Program-made: the position numbers and the translations under genes | Part shown: positions 47,347-55,785 of the stretch, one piece after another | How the letters are laid out: the number at the start of each line of letters is the position of its first letter | Numbering within the stretch: the stretch's first letter is position 1 | Source of the DNA: Lutibaculum sp963816555 | GTDB taxonomy: Bacteria; Pseudomonadota; Alphaproteobacteria; Rhizobiales; Tepidamorphaceae | Direction: 5' to 3' | Length of the DNA stretch: 64,000 nucleotides | Assembly (NCBI GenBank): GCA_963816555.1 | Contig: CAWFLD010000017.1 | Span: forward strand, 62,001-126,000 | Notes under the pieces: model-generated | The model's database searches: none | What the model saw: only the letters and a program-made list of their open reading frames with translations | Told to the model about the DNA's origin: nothing

Positions 47347-48066
47347 GTTCGCAGACGTCGGCCGAGAAGATATCGTCCGAGCACGTCCTGCCCCGGGACC
47401 CCTTCAGTTCGCGGATGTGAGAGAGCGAGGACCGGTCCTTCCGGCGCGACACGCTTCGTCTGGGCGCGACGCCGCGAACAATCGGGGGAGGCTAACAGGA
47501 CTCAGCCGTATCGGTGACGTTCCGGCCATGCAGTGAGGATGCCGGACTTTACAAGATACAAGGTGATCGTTGTGGGTCGGCCAGCTCCGGCGGCCACGCG
47601 CATGCAGTCGCGCAAATGACCTCGCCGGCGGAGCCCCAAGGGCTCGCCGGGGTGTCGTTGCAGATGGCGATCGCCTAGCCGAGCCAGAGAAGGGCGAGGG
47701 CGATCCAGATGGGCCCGAGGGCCAGGAAGCTCAGGGCAAGTGTCTGGGCCAGGCTCGCCGACGAGCCTTGTCCCCTCCCCTCGTATCGATGGTGACGCAT
47801 TACAATTCCCAACGCCGAAACGCGGCGGGCAGGACGATCCGCCCGCGTCAGTGAACACAGTCTTCGGGCCTCGCTCGCAAATAGAAGTAGTGGATCTGCG
47901 AGAGGCAGGGAAGTGGCCGTTGGAATCGTACCTAACGCGGGTGCGGCGGGCGCCAGTAGCGCCGCCGGATCGACTGTCTCCGGGCAGCCGGAGCGAAGCC
48001 GAAATCCGGGTGGAGCGAGCGTGCCTTTTCAGGGGGGCGGCAAGCCTTGCGCGCAGAGCCCTGCCT
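47347..48066. other. 720-nt intergenic region after tRNA-Ser
   Basis: No recognisable gene fills this stretch. One small membrane-protein candidate lies in it on the minus strand. Base composition is less GC-rich than the surroundings around 47500-47580. No integrase, direct repeat of the tRNA 3' end or att-like duplication is visible near it. Confidence 0.5.
47675..47800 (-). CDS. candidate 41-residue single-pass membrane protein
   Basis: ATG-initiated small ORF. Residues 1-16 are polar and basic (MRHHRYEGRGQG), then one hydrophobic segment of about 24 residues (SLAQTLALSFLALGPIWIAL, then ALLWLG) runs to the stop. GGGAATT upstream is only a weak ribosome site. Codon choice is GC-rich at third positions in the hydrophobic half, like nearby genes. 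No family recognised; could be a chance ORF. Confidence 0.35.
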   Translation of the reverse strand: MRHHRYEGRGQGSSASLAQTLALSFLALGPIWIALALLWLG

Positions 48067-48432
48067 TCAGCCGCCGGCTTTGCCGGCGCAATCGACGCAG
48101 CGCGCCGCGGCGGGGTCGAATTCGAGCCGCTTGAGGCCGATGAACTCGCCGCATTCGCTGCAATAGCCGTATTCGCCCTCCTCCATCCGCGCCAGCGCGG
48201 CGGCGATGAGGCCCCCTCGGGCCTGGCGCCGCCGGTCCGCCGCCTGCGCCATGGCCTGGCTCTGCAGCGCGTCCATGCGCGACAGCCGGCCGACGCTCTG
48301 CTGGTCGAGCGCCACGGGTGCGCGGCTGGCCGCGGTGCCCTCCGACAGCGATCGCAGGTCGTCGCGCTCCGCCAGAAGCCGCGGCCGGAAGATCTCCTCG
48401 AGCTCGCCCTGCTCCGGCTCGTCCGAACTCAT
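48067..48432 (-). CDS. TraR/DksA family zinc-finger protein
   Basis: 121-residue transcription factor-like protein. A helical N-terminal half (EEIFRPRLLAERDDLRSLSE, DALQSQAMAQAADRRRQA) leads to AALARMEEGEYGYCSECGEFIGLKRLEFDPAAARCVDCA, a C4 zinc finger (CxxC-x17-CxxC) of the DksA/TraR type. Family members bind RNA polymerase in its secondary channel. The coiled-coil is shorter than in E. coli DksA and no DxxDxA tip is evident, so a ppGpp-cofactor role is uncertain. Confidence 0.9.
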   Translation of the reverse strand: MSSDEPEQGELEEIFRPRLLAERDDLRSLSEGTAASRAPVALDQQSVGRLSRMDALQSQAMAQAADRRRQARGGLIAAALARMEEGEYGYCSECGEFIGLKRLEFDPAAARCVDCAGKAGG

Positions 48433-48524
48433 GCCGTTGTTCCTTCCGTCTCGCGTTGGGCGAAGGCCGCCGAGGGAACCCTTTCCACCGATGCCGGCGT
48501 TCCTGTGCGAAGGAGATATGGAAG

Positions 48525-48878
48525 ATGCCTCTTCGATCCCTCTTCATCCGGTCCGCCGCCGCGGCCGTCCTCGCGGCGGCCGCGATGCCGGCGGTGGCGC
48601 AGACCCAGGCCCCTGCGCCGGGCACCGCGGCCGGGCCTTCGCCGCAGACCACGATTCCCGAGCAGGTCTATCCGTGCAACCCCGGCAGCTACGAGCCGCC
48701 GGCAGGCGCCGACAATCCGCAGGACAAGCAGGAGGCGAAGGACCTGGCGGACTGCGAGGGGGTGATCGAGCCGCCGAAGACGGGCGATTCCGAGAGCGAG
48801 GTGCCGCCGCCGGCCGGCGGCAAGACCCCCGTGATACCGCCCGACAGCGTGCCCCGGCAGCCGAGCGACCAGGGCTGA
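48525..48878 (+). CDS. small secreted Pro-rich protein, unknown function
   Basis: 117 residues. The signal peptide is MPLRSLFIRSAAAAVLAAAA with cleavage near AVAQ. The mature part is Pro/Glu/Asp-rich with only two cysteines (VYPCNPGS and LADCEGV) and no evident fold (intrinsic disorder likely). AAGGAGAT ends 7 nt before the ATG, a strong site that supports translation. It is divergent from the DksA/TraR gene across 92 nt. I do not recognise a family. Confidence 0.7.
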   Translation: MPLRSLFIRSAAAAVLAAAAMPAVAQTQAPAPGTAAGPSPQTTIPEQVYPCNPGSYEPPAGADNPQDKQEAKDLADCEGVIEPPKTGDSESEVPPPAGGKTPVIPPDSVPRQPSDQG

Positions 48879-48902
48879 GCGCCCGCTCCTGCCCAGCGCG
48901 CC

Positions 48903-49535
48903 CTATTGCAGATAGGTCGCGCGCATCAGGCGCTCCAGCTCGGCGCGGTTGCGCCGGCCGCCGAGCTGCGCGGTCGACACCGATTGCGGCCGCAGCCGGC
49001 GCGTCACGCCCGTGCCCACCACGTCGAACCGCCGCCTGGCGCCGATCAGCATGTCCTCGGAGCCGTAGATGCCGATGACGAGGACGTCGATCGTCTCGAT
49101 GCGCTCGAGCTCGGGAAGCTGCGTCGCCTCCCCCAGGGCCTGCCCCACGGCCTGGTACATGAGCTTCTCGAACGGCCCGAGGTCGACGAAGCTGCCGGCC
49201 GCGAGCGGGCCCTGCCGCCCGTCGCGGCGCGCCGGGTTGCTCCGGCCCTCCTCCTCTTCCGAATCGGCGCTGGCGACCGGTGCCGTCCACTCCTCCCTGC
49301 CCGCCCGCGCGGTCACGAGGATCGACTGCATGTAGATCGCCTCGGCGCTCATGTTGCTGATCACGCAATGCGCGTCGATGCCGCTGCCGACGCCGCGATT
49401 GACCAGGATCTTCGCCTTTCTCTGGCGGCGGTAGCTGACGAGGAAGAGCTGGAGATAGACGAGCCAGATCGCCAGCATCCCGAAATTCGCCAGTACGTTG
49501 AGTGCGGCGCTGTTGTCTTCAAGCCAGTTCAGCAT
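48903..49535 (-). CDS. membrane-anchored protein of unknown function
   Basis: 210 residues. One N-terminal membrane segment (NVLANFGMLAIWLVYLQLFLV, about residues 13-33) is followed by basic SYRRQRKAK and a cytosolic domain of about 170 residues with GIDAHCVISNMSAEAIYMQSI, an acidic Ser/Glu insert (ASADSEEEEG), and FEKLMYQAVGQALG. Orphan between a small secreted protein and an SDR gene. The short cytosolic domain reads like a DUF; no catalytic motif is visible. Confidence 0.75.
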   Translation of the reverse strand: MLNWLEDNSAALNVLANFGMLAIWLVYLQLFLVSYRRQRKAKILVNRGVGSGIDAHCVISNMSAEAIYMQSILVTARAGREEWTAPVASADSEEEEGRSNPARRDGRQGPLAAGSFVDLGPFEKLMYQAVGQALGEATQLPELERIETIDVLVIGIYGSEDMLIGARRRFDVVGTGVTRRLRPQSVSTAQLGGRRNRAELERLMRATYLQ

Positions 49536-49711
49536 GGGGTCGGTTCATCTCCAGGCGGCGGCCGTGCCACCCGTTGCGGGCGAGGCGTCATGTCGCACCC
49601 TGCCCAATCGCGGCCGCCGGAGCCACCCGCCGGGTCTTCCAGCGTGCCGAACAAGGCCCGGGGTTCGCGTGTTTCCACAGCAGATCGCAGCCAGACAAAG
49701 GAGCGGAAGCA

Positions 49712-50704
49712 ATGACCCGGACAGTGGTGATCACCGGCGCGTCGGCCGGGGTGGGACGCGCGGTGGCGCGGGAGTTCGCACGCGAGGGAGCGCGGATCGG
49801 GATGATCGCCCGCGAGCCGGACCGCCTGAGGGACGCGGCCGACGAGGTAGAGGCGCTCGGCGGCCATGCCATCGCCCTGCCCTGCGACGTGGCGGATGCC
49901 GACGCCGTGGAGCGGGCGGCCGCCGCCACCGAAAGCGCGTTCGGCCCCATCGACGTCTGGATCAACTGCGCGATGGTGACCGTGCTCGCGCCGGTCGTCG
50001 ACACGACCGCCGAGGAGTTCAGGCGGGTCACCGAGGTGACCTATCTCGGCGTCGTGCACGGCACGCAGGCGGCGCTGAGGCGGATGCGGCCGCGCAACCG
50101 CGGCGTCATCATCCAGACGGGCTCCGCCCTCGCCTTCCGCTCCATCCCGCTGCAGGCGCCCTACTGCGCCGCCAAGCACGCCATCGTCGGCTTCACCGAC
50201 TCGCTGCGGACCGAGCTCATCCACGAGAATTCCGGCGTCGAGCTGTGCGTCGTCCACCTGCCGGGCGTCAACACGCCGCAGTTCGACTGGGCGCGCAACA
50301 AGATGCCGCAGCGCGCCCAGCCCGTTCCCCCCGTCTACCAGCCGGAGATCCCGGCGGAGGCGATCCACTTCGCCTCGCTCCATCCGCGCCGCGCGATCTG
50401 GGTCGGCAGCTCGACCTACGAGGCGATTCTCGGCCAGCGCGTGCTGTCGGGCTACATGGACCGCATGATGGCGCAGACCTGGGACGGCCAGCAGACCGGC
50501 GAGCCTGCCCGCGTGCGGCCGGACAATCTGTTCGAGCCGGTGAAGGGGCCCTACGGCGCCCACGGGCGGTTCGACGACAAGGCGATCGAGACCTCGCCGG
50601 CGCTGTGGGCGACGGAGCACCGCGCCGGGCTCGGCGTCACGGCGGGGCTGGCGCTGGCGGCGATCGGCGCGGGCGTCGGCGCCATGCTGATGCGCCGCCG
50701 CTGA
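49712..50704 (+). CDS. SDR family oxidoreductase with C-terminal membrane tail
   Basis: 330-residue short-chain dehydrogenase/reductase. NAD(P)-site TGASAGVGRAVAREFAREG, NCAMVTV in place of the usual NNAG, catalytic Ser in IIQTGSALAFRSIP and the YCAAKHA Tyr-x3-Lys pair are present. Beyond the SDR fold a 130-residue extension ends in the hydrophobic helix GLGVTAGLALAAIGAGVGAML followed by Arg-rich tail, probably a membrane anchor. AAAGGAG precedes the ATG. Substrate unknown. Confidence 0.9.
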   Translation: MTRTVVITGASAGVGRAVAREFAREGARIGMIAREPDRLRDAADEVEALGGHAIALPCDVADADAVERAAAATESAFGPIDVWINCAMVTVLAPVVDTTAEEFRRVTEVTYLGVVHGTQAALRRMRPRNRGVIIQTGSALAFRSIPLQAPYCAAKHAIVGFTDSLRTELIHENSGVELCVVHLPGVNTPQFDWARNKMPQRAQPVPPVYQPEIPAEAIHFASLHPRRAIWVGSSTYEAILGQRVLSGYMDRMMAQTWDGQQTGEPARVRPDNLFEPVKGPYGAHGRFDDKAIETSPALWATEHRAGLGVTAGLALAAIGAGVGAMLMRRR

Positions 50705-51000
50705 GGAAAGAAGTGGGCTAGACGCCGCCGCGGCAGTTCCAGCCTGCCGCGGCCGCTCTTCTTCGCATCTGCAACAAGACATGTCTCGCAGGGCCGGAGC
50801 CGCCAGCGTATGGGCGAGCTTCGCCACCTCTGCATGCGTTCATCACTCCCCGAATTCGAAGAGAATTGTCGCATCCGCCTAAAGTGGCGTTGCTGTCTTC
50901 AAAAAATGGCACCTATACTGCCCCCCGCGCAAAGGCGCGGGCTGCGATCGTCCGAAGAAGCGATCCGGCGAAAAAAGATCGAATTCGGGAGGAGACCGAA

Positions 51001-52131
51001 ATGAGCGAGACATCCAACGTTTCCCGTCGCCGCTTTCTCAAGGGCGGCGTGGTCGCGGGCGGCGCTGCCGTCGGAACGCTGGCCGCACCGCAGATAAGCC
51101 GCGCGCAGACGAAGACTCTGAAGATGCAGGGCGCCTGGCCGAGCGCCAACATCTTCTCCGACTGGGCGCGCCAGTACGTCGAGCGCATCAACAAGATGTC
51201 GGGCGGCCGCCTGAAGGTCGACTACCTGCCGGACGGCGCGGTCGTGAAGGCGTTCCAGATCCAGGACGCCGTGGCCGACGGCGTGCTCGACGGCGGCCAT
51301 CAGGTCTGCGCCTACTGGTACGGCAAGAACAAGGCCGCCTCGCTGTTCGGCACGGGCCCCGTCTACGGCGTCGACGGCAACCAGATGCTCGCCTGGATGA
51401 ACTTCGGCGGCGGCCAGGAGCTGTACGACGAGCTCGTACAGGACATTCTCGGCCTCAACCTCGTCGGCTGGATGGCGATGCCCTGCCCGGCCCAGCCGCT
51501 CGGCTGGTTCAACAAGGAGGTCAACAGCGCCGACGACATGAAGGGCCTGAAGTACCGCACCGTCGGCCTCGCCGCGGACGTCTTCCAGGCCATGGGCGTC
51601 AACGTCACGCAGCTTCCGGGCGGCGAGATCGTGCCGGCGCTCGAGAAGGGCGTCATCGACGCGTTCGAGTTCAACAACCCGACCTCGGACAAGCAGTTCG
51701 GCGCCCAGGACGTCGCGAAGTACTACTACCTGTCGTCCTACCACCAGGCGAACGAGTTCATCGAGATCATCTGGAACAAGGACGTCTACGACACGATGTC
51801 CGAGGAAGAGCAGTCGATCCTCAAATACGCGACCGAGGCGGCGGCGACGGCCAATTACGGCCTGATGATGGACCAGGGCTCGAAGGATCTGCAGACCCTC
51901 ATCGACGGCGGCACGCAGGTGAAGCGCACCGACAAGTCGATCCTGCAGGCCCAGCTCGACGCGTGGGACAAGGTCGTCGAGAAGCTGAGCTCCGACGACT
52001 TCTTCAAGAAGGTCATCGAGAGCCAGCGCCAGTGGGGCGAGCGTGTCGGCTACTACATGCTGACGGACTCGCCGGACTACGTCCTCGCCTACAACCACTA
52101 CTTCCCGAACAAGCTGCCTGAAAACGTCTGA
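51001..52131 (+). CDS. TRAP transporter substrate-binding protein DctP-like (Tat-exported)
   Basis: 376-residue periplasmic binding protein. N-terminal SRRRFLKGGVVAGGAAVGTLA is a Tat signal. Mature part: LKMQGAWPSANIFSDWARQYVERINKMSGGRLKVDYLPDGA, QVCAYWYGKN and PAQPLGWFNKEVNS, the TakP/FcbT-like clade that often binds 2-oxoacids or aromatic acids. GGGAGGAGA precedes the ATG. The 296-nt gap to the left is a likely promoter region with no gene. It heads the dctP-dctQ-dctM set. Confidence 0.94.
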   Translation: MSETSNVSRRRFLKGGVVAGGAAVGTLAAPQISRAQTKTLKMQGAWPSANIFSDWARQYVERINKMSGGRLKVDYLPDGAVVKAFQIQDAVADGVLDGGHQVCAYWYGKNKAASLFGTGPVYGVDGNQMLAWMNFGGGQELYDELVQDILGLNLVGWMAMPCPAQPLGWFNKEVNSADDMKGLKYRTVGLAADVFQAMGVNVTQLPGGEIVPALEKGVIDAFEFNNPTSDKQFGAQDVAKYYYLSSYHQANEFIEIIWNKDVYDTMSEEEQSILKYATEAAATANYGLMMDQGSKDLQTLIDGGTQVKRTDKSILQAQLDAWDKVVEKLSSDDFFKKVIESQRQWGERVGYYMLTDSPDYVLAYNHYFPNKLPENV

Positions 52132-52149
52132 GCGCGCATCGTGCGGTCT

Positions 52150-52177
52150 GCCGCCGGGAGTCCATGCTCCCGGCGGC
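52150..52177 (+). other. dctP-dctQ intergenic hairpin
   Basis: A perfect 11-bp stem (gccgccgggag / ctcccggcggc) with a 6-nt loop is located 19 nt after the dctP stop and before dctQ. There is no T-run, so it looks like an mRNA-stabilising or partial-attenuation element that keeps the binding protein abundant, as seen in other TRAP operons. Confidence 0.6.
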
Positions 52178-52201
52178 TAGTTCTGTGGAAGAGAAGCTGC
52201 C

Positions 52202-52858
52202 TTGATAGCTGTAATCCGAATGATCGACCGGCTCAGCGCCTGGGTCGGGAAGGCCTTCGCGTGGTGCATCCTGATCATGAGCTTCGGCGTGGGGTTCGAG
52301 GTGTTCTCGCGCTACCTGCTGAACGCGCCCACCGGCTGGTCGTATGACCTGAGCTACATGATGTACGGCGCGCTGTTCATGATGGGCGGCGCCTACACGC
52401 TGTCGCGCGACGGCATGGTCCGAGGCGACTTCCTGTACCGGCTGTGGAAGCCGCGCACGCAGGCCCGCGTCGAGCTGACGCTCTACATCCTCTTCTTCTT
52501 CCCCGGCATGCTGGCGCTCGCCTTCGCCGGCTGGAAATACGCCTCCCGCTCGATCCGCTACACCGAGGTCAGCGTGATGAGCCCGGCCGGCATGCCGATC
52601 TTCCAGTTCAAGACGATCATGGTCGCGGCGGCCGCTCTCATGCTCATCCAGGGCGTCGCCCAGGTGCTGCGCTGCATTCTCTGCATCCGCACGGGCGAAT
52701 GGCTGAAGCCGGAAGAGGACGTCGAGGAGCTCGAGGACGTGATCCTCCGCGAGGCTGCGGCCCACGGCCACCAGGCCGAGGGCCAGGAGTTCAGCCACAG
52801 CCTGTCAGAGGACGTCGAGCGGTACCGGCGCGAGCATGGGGACAACGAGAAAAAATGA
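52202..52858 (+). CDS. TRAP transporter small permease DctQ-like
   Basis: 218-residue membrane protein with four helices: FAWCILIMSFGVGFEVFSRYLL, LSYMMYGALFMMGGAYTLS, LTLYILFFFPGMLALAFAG and TIMVAAAALMLIQGVAQVL. The TTG start gives MIAVIRMIDRLSAWV; an ATG six codons on is an alternative. The acidic C-terminal tail is longer than usual. It overlaps dctM by ATGA. Confidence 0.93.
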   Translation: MIAVIRMIDRLSAWVGKAFAWCILIMSFGVGFEVFSRYLLNAPTGWSYDLSYMMYGALFMMGGAYTLSRDGMVRGDFLYRLWKPRTQARVELTLYILFFFPGMLALAFAGWKYASRSIRYTEVSVMSPAGMPIFQFKTIMVAAAALMLIQGVAQVLRCILCIRTGEWLKPEEDVEELEDVILREAAAHGHQAEGQEFSHSLSEDVERYRREHGDNEKK

Positions 52859-54276
52859 CTGAACCACAGGTCGCCATTCTCCAGCTCGGGGTCTTCGTTC
52901 TCTCGATCTTCCTTGGCTTCCCCATCGCCTTCACGCTCATGGGGATGGGCATCTTCTTCGGCTACTACGCCTATTTCGACGCCGACCGGCAGTGGATCGC
53001 GCTGCACCGCGTCGTCGAGGCCGGCGGCGGGCTCTTCGAGCAGGTGGGGCCGTTCGTCGAGGGCTTCTTCAAGAACCGGATCTTCGATCTGTTCGTGAAC
53101 CAGACCTACTCGGTCATGTCGAACGACGTGCTGACGGCGATCCCGCTCTTCCTGTTCATGGGCTACGTCGTCGAGCGCGCCAACATCGTGAACCGGCTGT
53201 TCGACACGCTCTACGTCTGCTCCAAGCGCCTGCCGGGCGCCATGGCGGTGGCCGCGCTGATCACCTGCGCGCTCTTCGCGACCGCCACCGGCATCATCGG
53301 CGCCGTCGTCACGCTGATGGGCATGCTCGCCCTGCCCTCCATGCTGCGCGCCCGCTACGACGTGTCGTTCGCCTCGGGCGTGATCTGCGCGGGCGGCTGC
53401 CTCGGCATCCTGATCCCGCCGTCGATCATGCTGATCGTCTACGCCGCGGCGGCCAACGTCTCGATCGTCCAGCTCTATGCCGGCGCCCTCTTCCCGGGCT
53501 TCATGCTGGCGGGGCTCTACATCGTCTACGTCGTGATCCGCTCGCTGCTGCAGCCGAGCATCGCGCCGAAGCCGCCGGAGGAGGCGACGCAGGACCTCAC
53601 CGTCGGCCGCATGATCTTCATGCTGGTCACCTCCTTCTTCCCGCTCGCCTTCCTCATCCTGGCGGTGCTCGGCGCGATCCTGTTCGGCCTCGCCACGCCC
53701 TCCGAAGCGGCGGCGATCGGCGCGCTCGGCGGCCTCCTGCTGGCGATCGCCTACCGCGCCCTGACATGGGAGCGGCTGCGCGAATCGGTCTACCTGACGG
53801 TGCGTACCTCGGCGATGGTCTGCTGGCTGTTCGTCGGCTCCTGGACCTTCTCCAGCGTGTTCAGCTATCTCGGCGGCGAGCAGGTGATCGAGCACTTCGT
53901 GCTCAGCCTCAAGCTGACGCCGATCGAGTTCCTGATCATGGCGCAGATCATCATCTTCCTGCTCGGCTGGCCGCTCGAGTGGTCGGAGATCATCATCATC
54001 TTCGTGCCGATCTTCCTGCCGCTCCTGCCGCATTTCGACGTGGACCCGCTGTTCTTCGGCATCCTGATCGCGCTCAACCTGCAGACCTCGTTCCTCACCC
54101 CGCCAATGGCGATGGCGGCCTACTACCTCAAGGGCGTGGCGCCACCGGGGGTCGAGCTGACGCAGATCTTCCGCGGCGTGATGCCGTATCTCGGCCTCGT
54201 GCTGATCTCCATGCTGGCGGTCTACATCTTCCCCAGCATCTATCTGTGGCTGCCGAGCATCATCTATGGCCACTGA
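52855..54276 (+). CDS. TRAP transporter large permease DctM-like
   Basis: 473-residue membrane subunit with about twelve helices (for example GVFVLSIFLGFPIAFTLMGMG, MAVAALITCALFATATGIIG, GVICAGGCLGILIPPSIMLI, LIMAQIIIFLLGWPLEWSEI), somewhat longer than average. GxLGxLIPPSI and ATPSEAAAIGALGG are family landmarks. It starts on the dctQ stop and overlaps the amidase start by 11 nt, so transporter and amidase are coupled. The signature does not identify the substrate. Confidence 0.95.
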   Translation: MTEPQVAILQLGVFVLSIFLGFPIAFTLMGMGIFFGYYAYFDADRQWIALHRVVEAGGGLFEQVGPFVEGFFKNRIFDLFVNQTYSVMSNDVLTAIPLFLFMGYVVERANIVNRLFDTLYVCSKRLPGAMAVAALITCALFATATGIIGAVVTLMGMLALPSMLRARYDVSFASGVICAGGCLGILIPPSIMLIVYAAAANVSIVQLYAGALFPGFMLAGLYIVYVVIRSLLQPSIAPKPPEEATQDLTVGRMIFMLVTSFFPLAFLILAVLGAILFGLATPSEAAAIGALGGLLLAIAYRALTWERLRESVYLTVRTSAMVCWLFVGSWTFSSVFSYLGGEQVIEHFVLSLKLTPIEFLIMAQIIIFLLGWPLEWSEIIIIFVPIFLPLLPHFDVDPLFFGILIALNLQTSFLTPPMAMAAYYLKGVAPPGVELTQIFRGVMPYLGLVLISMLAVYIFPSIYLWLPSIIYGH

Positions 54277-55606
54277 TCCTGCGCTCGCCGACCTGACGGC
54301 GACGGAGACGGCGCGCGTCCTCGCGAAGGGCGAGGCGAGCGCCGTCGAGGTGGCGACCGCCTGCCTCGACCGCATCGCGGCCGCCGACGGCGACCTCCGG
54401 GCGTGGACGCATGTCGATCGCAAGGGGGCGCTCCGGGCCGCCGAGGACCTCGACCGGCACCGCAAGCGCGGCCTGCCGCTCGGGCCCCTGCACGGCGTCC
54501 CGGTCGGCGTGAAGGACATCATCGACGTCGCCGGCATGCCCTGCGAGAACGGCACGCCGCTCGATGCCGGCCGCGTGCCGCGCCACGACGCGGAGGTGGT
54601 GCGCCGCCTGCGGCAGGCGGGCGCCGTGATCCTCGGGAAGACGGCGACGACGGAGTTCGCCTTCTTCAACCCCGCGCCCACGACCAATCCGCACGACCCG
54701 GCCCGCACGCCCGGCGGGTCGTCGGCAGGCTCCGCGGCGGCCGTGGCGGCGGGAATGGTGCCGCTCGCCCTCGGCACGCAGACCAACGGCTCGGTCGTCC
54801 GGCCGGCGAGCTTCTGCGGCGTGTTCGGCTACAAGCCGAGCTTCGGCGCGGTGCCGCGCACCGGCATCTTCCCCTTCGCCCAGAGCACCGACCATGTCGG
54901 CGTCATGGCCCGCAGCCTCGACGACCTGTCGCTTCTCGAGGTCCTGGCGGGCGGCGACGGGCAGGATCCCGACGCGGTTCCGCACGGCATGCCGCTCGGT
55001 GCCGTCGCCGGCACGGAGCCGCCGGTGCGGCCGGCCTTCGCCTTCTTCCCCGGCCCGACCTGGGACCAGGCCGAGGACGGCACGGAAGAGGCCTTCGAGG
55101 AGCTGATCTCCGCGATACCGGGCCACACGCCGCGCATCGCCTCTCCCGGGCCTCTCGCCGAGGTGACGCGGCAGCTCCGCATCCTGATGGCCGCGGAGGG
55201 CGCGCACAATTTCGGGCACTATCTCGAGCGGGACGCGGCGCAGGTCTCGCCGGTCGCGCGCGAGCTCGTCGAGGAAGGCCGCGGCGTCGCCGCGCCGGAC
55301 TACCTCGCCGCCCGGGCCTTGCGTGGCCGGCTCGCCGCGGTCCTCAACGACCTCCTCGGCGAGTTCGACGCTCTGATCACGCCGGCCGCGCCGGGCGAGG
55401 CGCCGGCCCGGGAAACCACCGGCAACGCCGCCTTCTGCAGCCTGTGGTCGTTCACCGGGCTGCCAACCGTCACGCTGCCGCTGCTCGTCGGTCCGAACGG
55501 CCTGCCGATGGGCGTCCAGCTCGTCGGCGCCATGGGAGACGACGCGCGGCTCCTGCGCACCGCCCGATGGCTCCTGCGCACCGTTTCCGAGGGAGAGACG
55601 CCATGA
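54266..55606 (+). CDS. amidase (amidase signature family)
   Basis: 446-residue amide hydrolase. The Ser-cisSer-Lys triad is visible: Lys in GVPVGVKDIIDVAGMP, cis-Ser and nucleophile Ser in TPGGSSAGSAAAVAAGMVPLA and ALGTQTNGSVVRP. It starts inside the last codons of dctM, and its stop overlaps the next small gene (ATGA). The coupling suggests that the TRAP system imports the amide or takes up the acid it releases; the compound is unknown. No signal peptide, so it is cytosolic. Confidence 0.93.
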   Translation: MATDPALADLTATETARVLAKGEASAVEVATACLDRIAAADGDLRAWTHVDRKGALRAAEDLDRHRKRGLPLGPLHGVPVGVKDIIDVAGMPCENGTPLDAGRVPRHDAEVVRRLRQAGAVILGKTATTEFAFFNPAPTTNPHDPARTPGGSSAGSAAAVAAGMVPLALGTQTNGSVVRPASFCGVFGYKPSFGAVPRTGIFPFAQSTDHVGVMARSLDDLSLLEVLAGGDGQDPDAVPHGMPLGAVAGTEPPVRPAFAFFPGPTWDQAEDGTEEAFEELISAIPGHTPRIASPGPLAEVTRQLRILMAAEGAHNFGHYLERDAAQVSPVARELVEEGRGVAAPDYLAARALRGRLAAVLNDLLGEFDALITPAAPGEAPARETTGNAAFCSLWSFTGLPTVTLPLLVGPNGLPMGVQLVGAMGDDARLLRTARWLLRTVSEGETP

Positions 55607-55785
55607 TCGTCGCCGATATCGTGATGGCCCTCATCGGGCTCGCCGGCCTCGTCATATTCACCGGCATCATCGTCTACTTCGTGCCGCAGACGCCGCTGGT
55701 CGTCGTGGTCGCCGTGGTGCTGGTGATGGTGGCCATCGACTTCTTCATCGAGATCCGCCACCACATGCGCGACCGGCAGACATAG
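55603..55785 (+). CDS. 60-residue two-helix membrane protein
   Basis: Starts on the amidase stop (ATGA). Two hydrophobic segments, IVMALIGLAGLVIFTGIIVYFV and LVVVVAVVLVMVAIDFFI, with a short polar turn between and a basic/His tail (EIRHHMRDRQT). Its last 41 nt overlap the 3' end of the convergent AraC gene. Tight coupling to an amidase and TRAP system makes it a real gene candidate; role unknown. Confidence 0.7.
   Translation: MIVADIVMALIGLAGLVIFTGIIVYFVPQTPLVVVVAVVLVMVAIDFFIEIRHHMRDRQT

Noticed and set aside
47257..47800. tRNA-Ser as an integration site of a genomic island
   Set aside because: No integrase, no repeat of the tRNA 3' end and no composition-odd gene cargo could be seen downstream.
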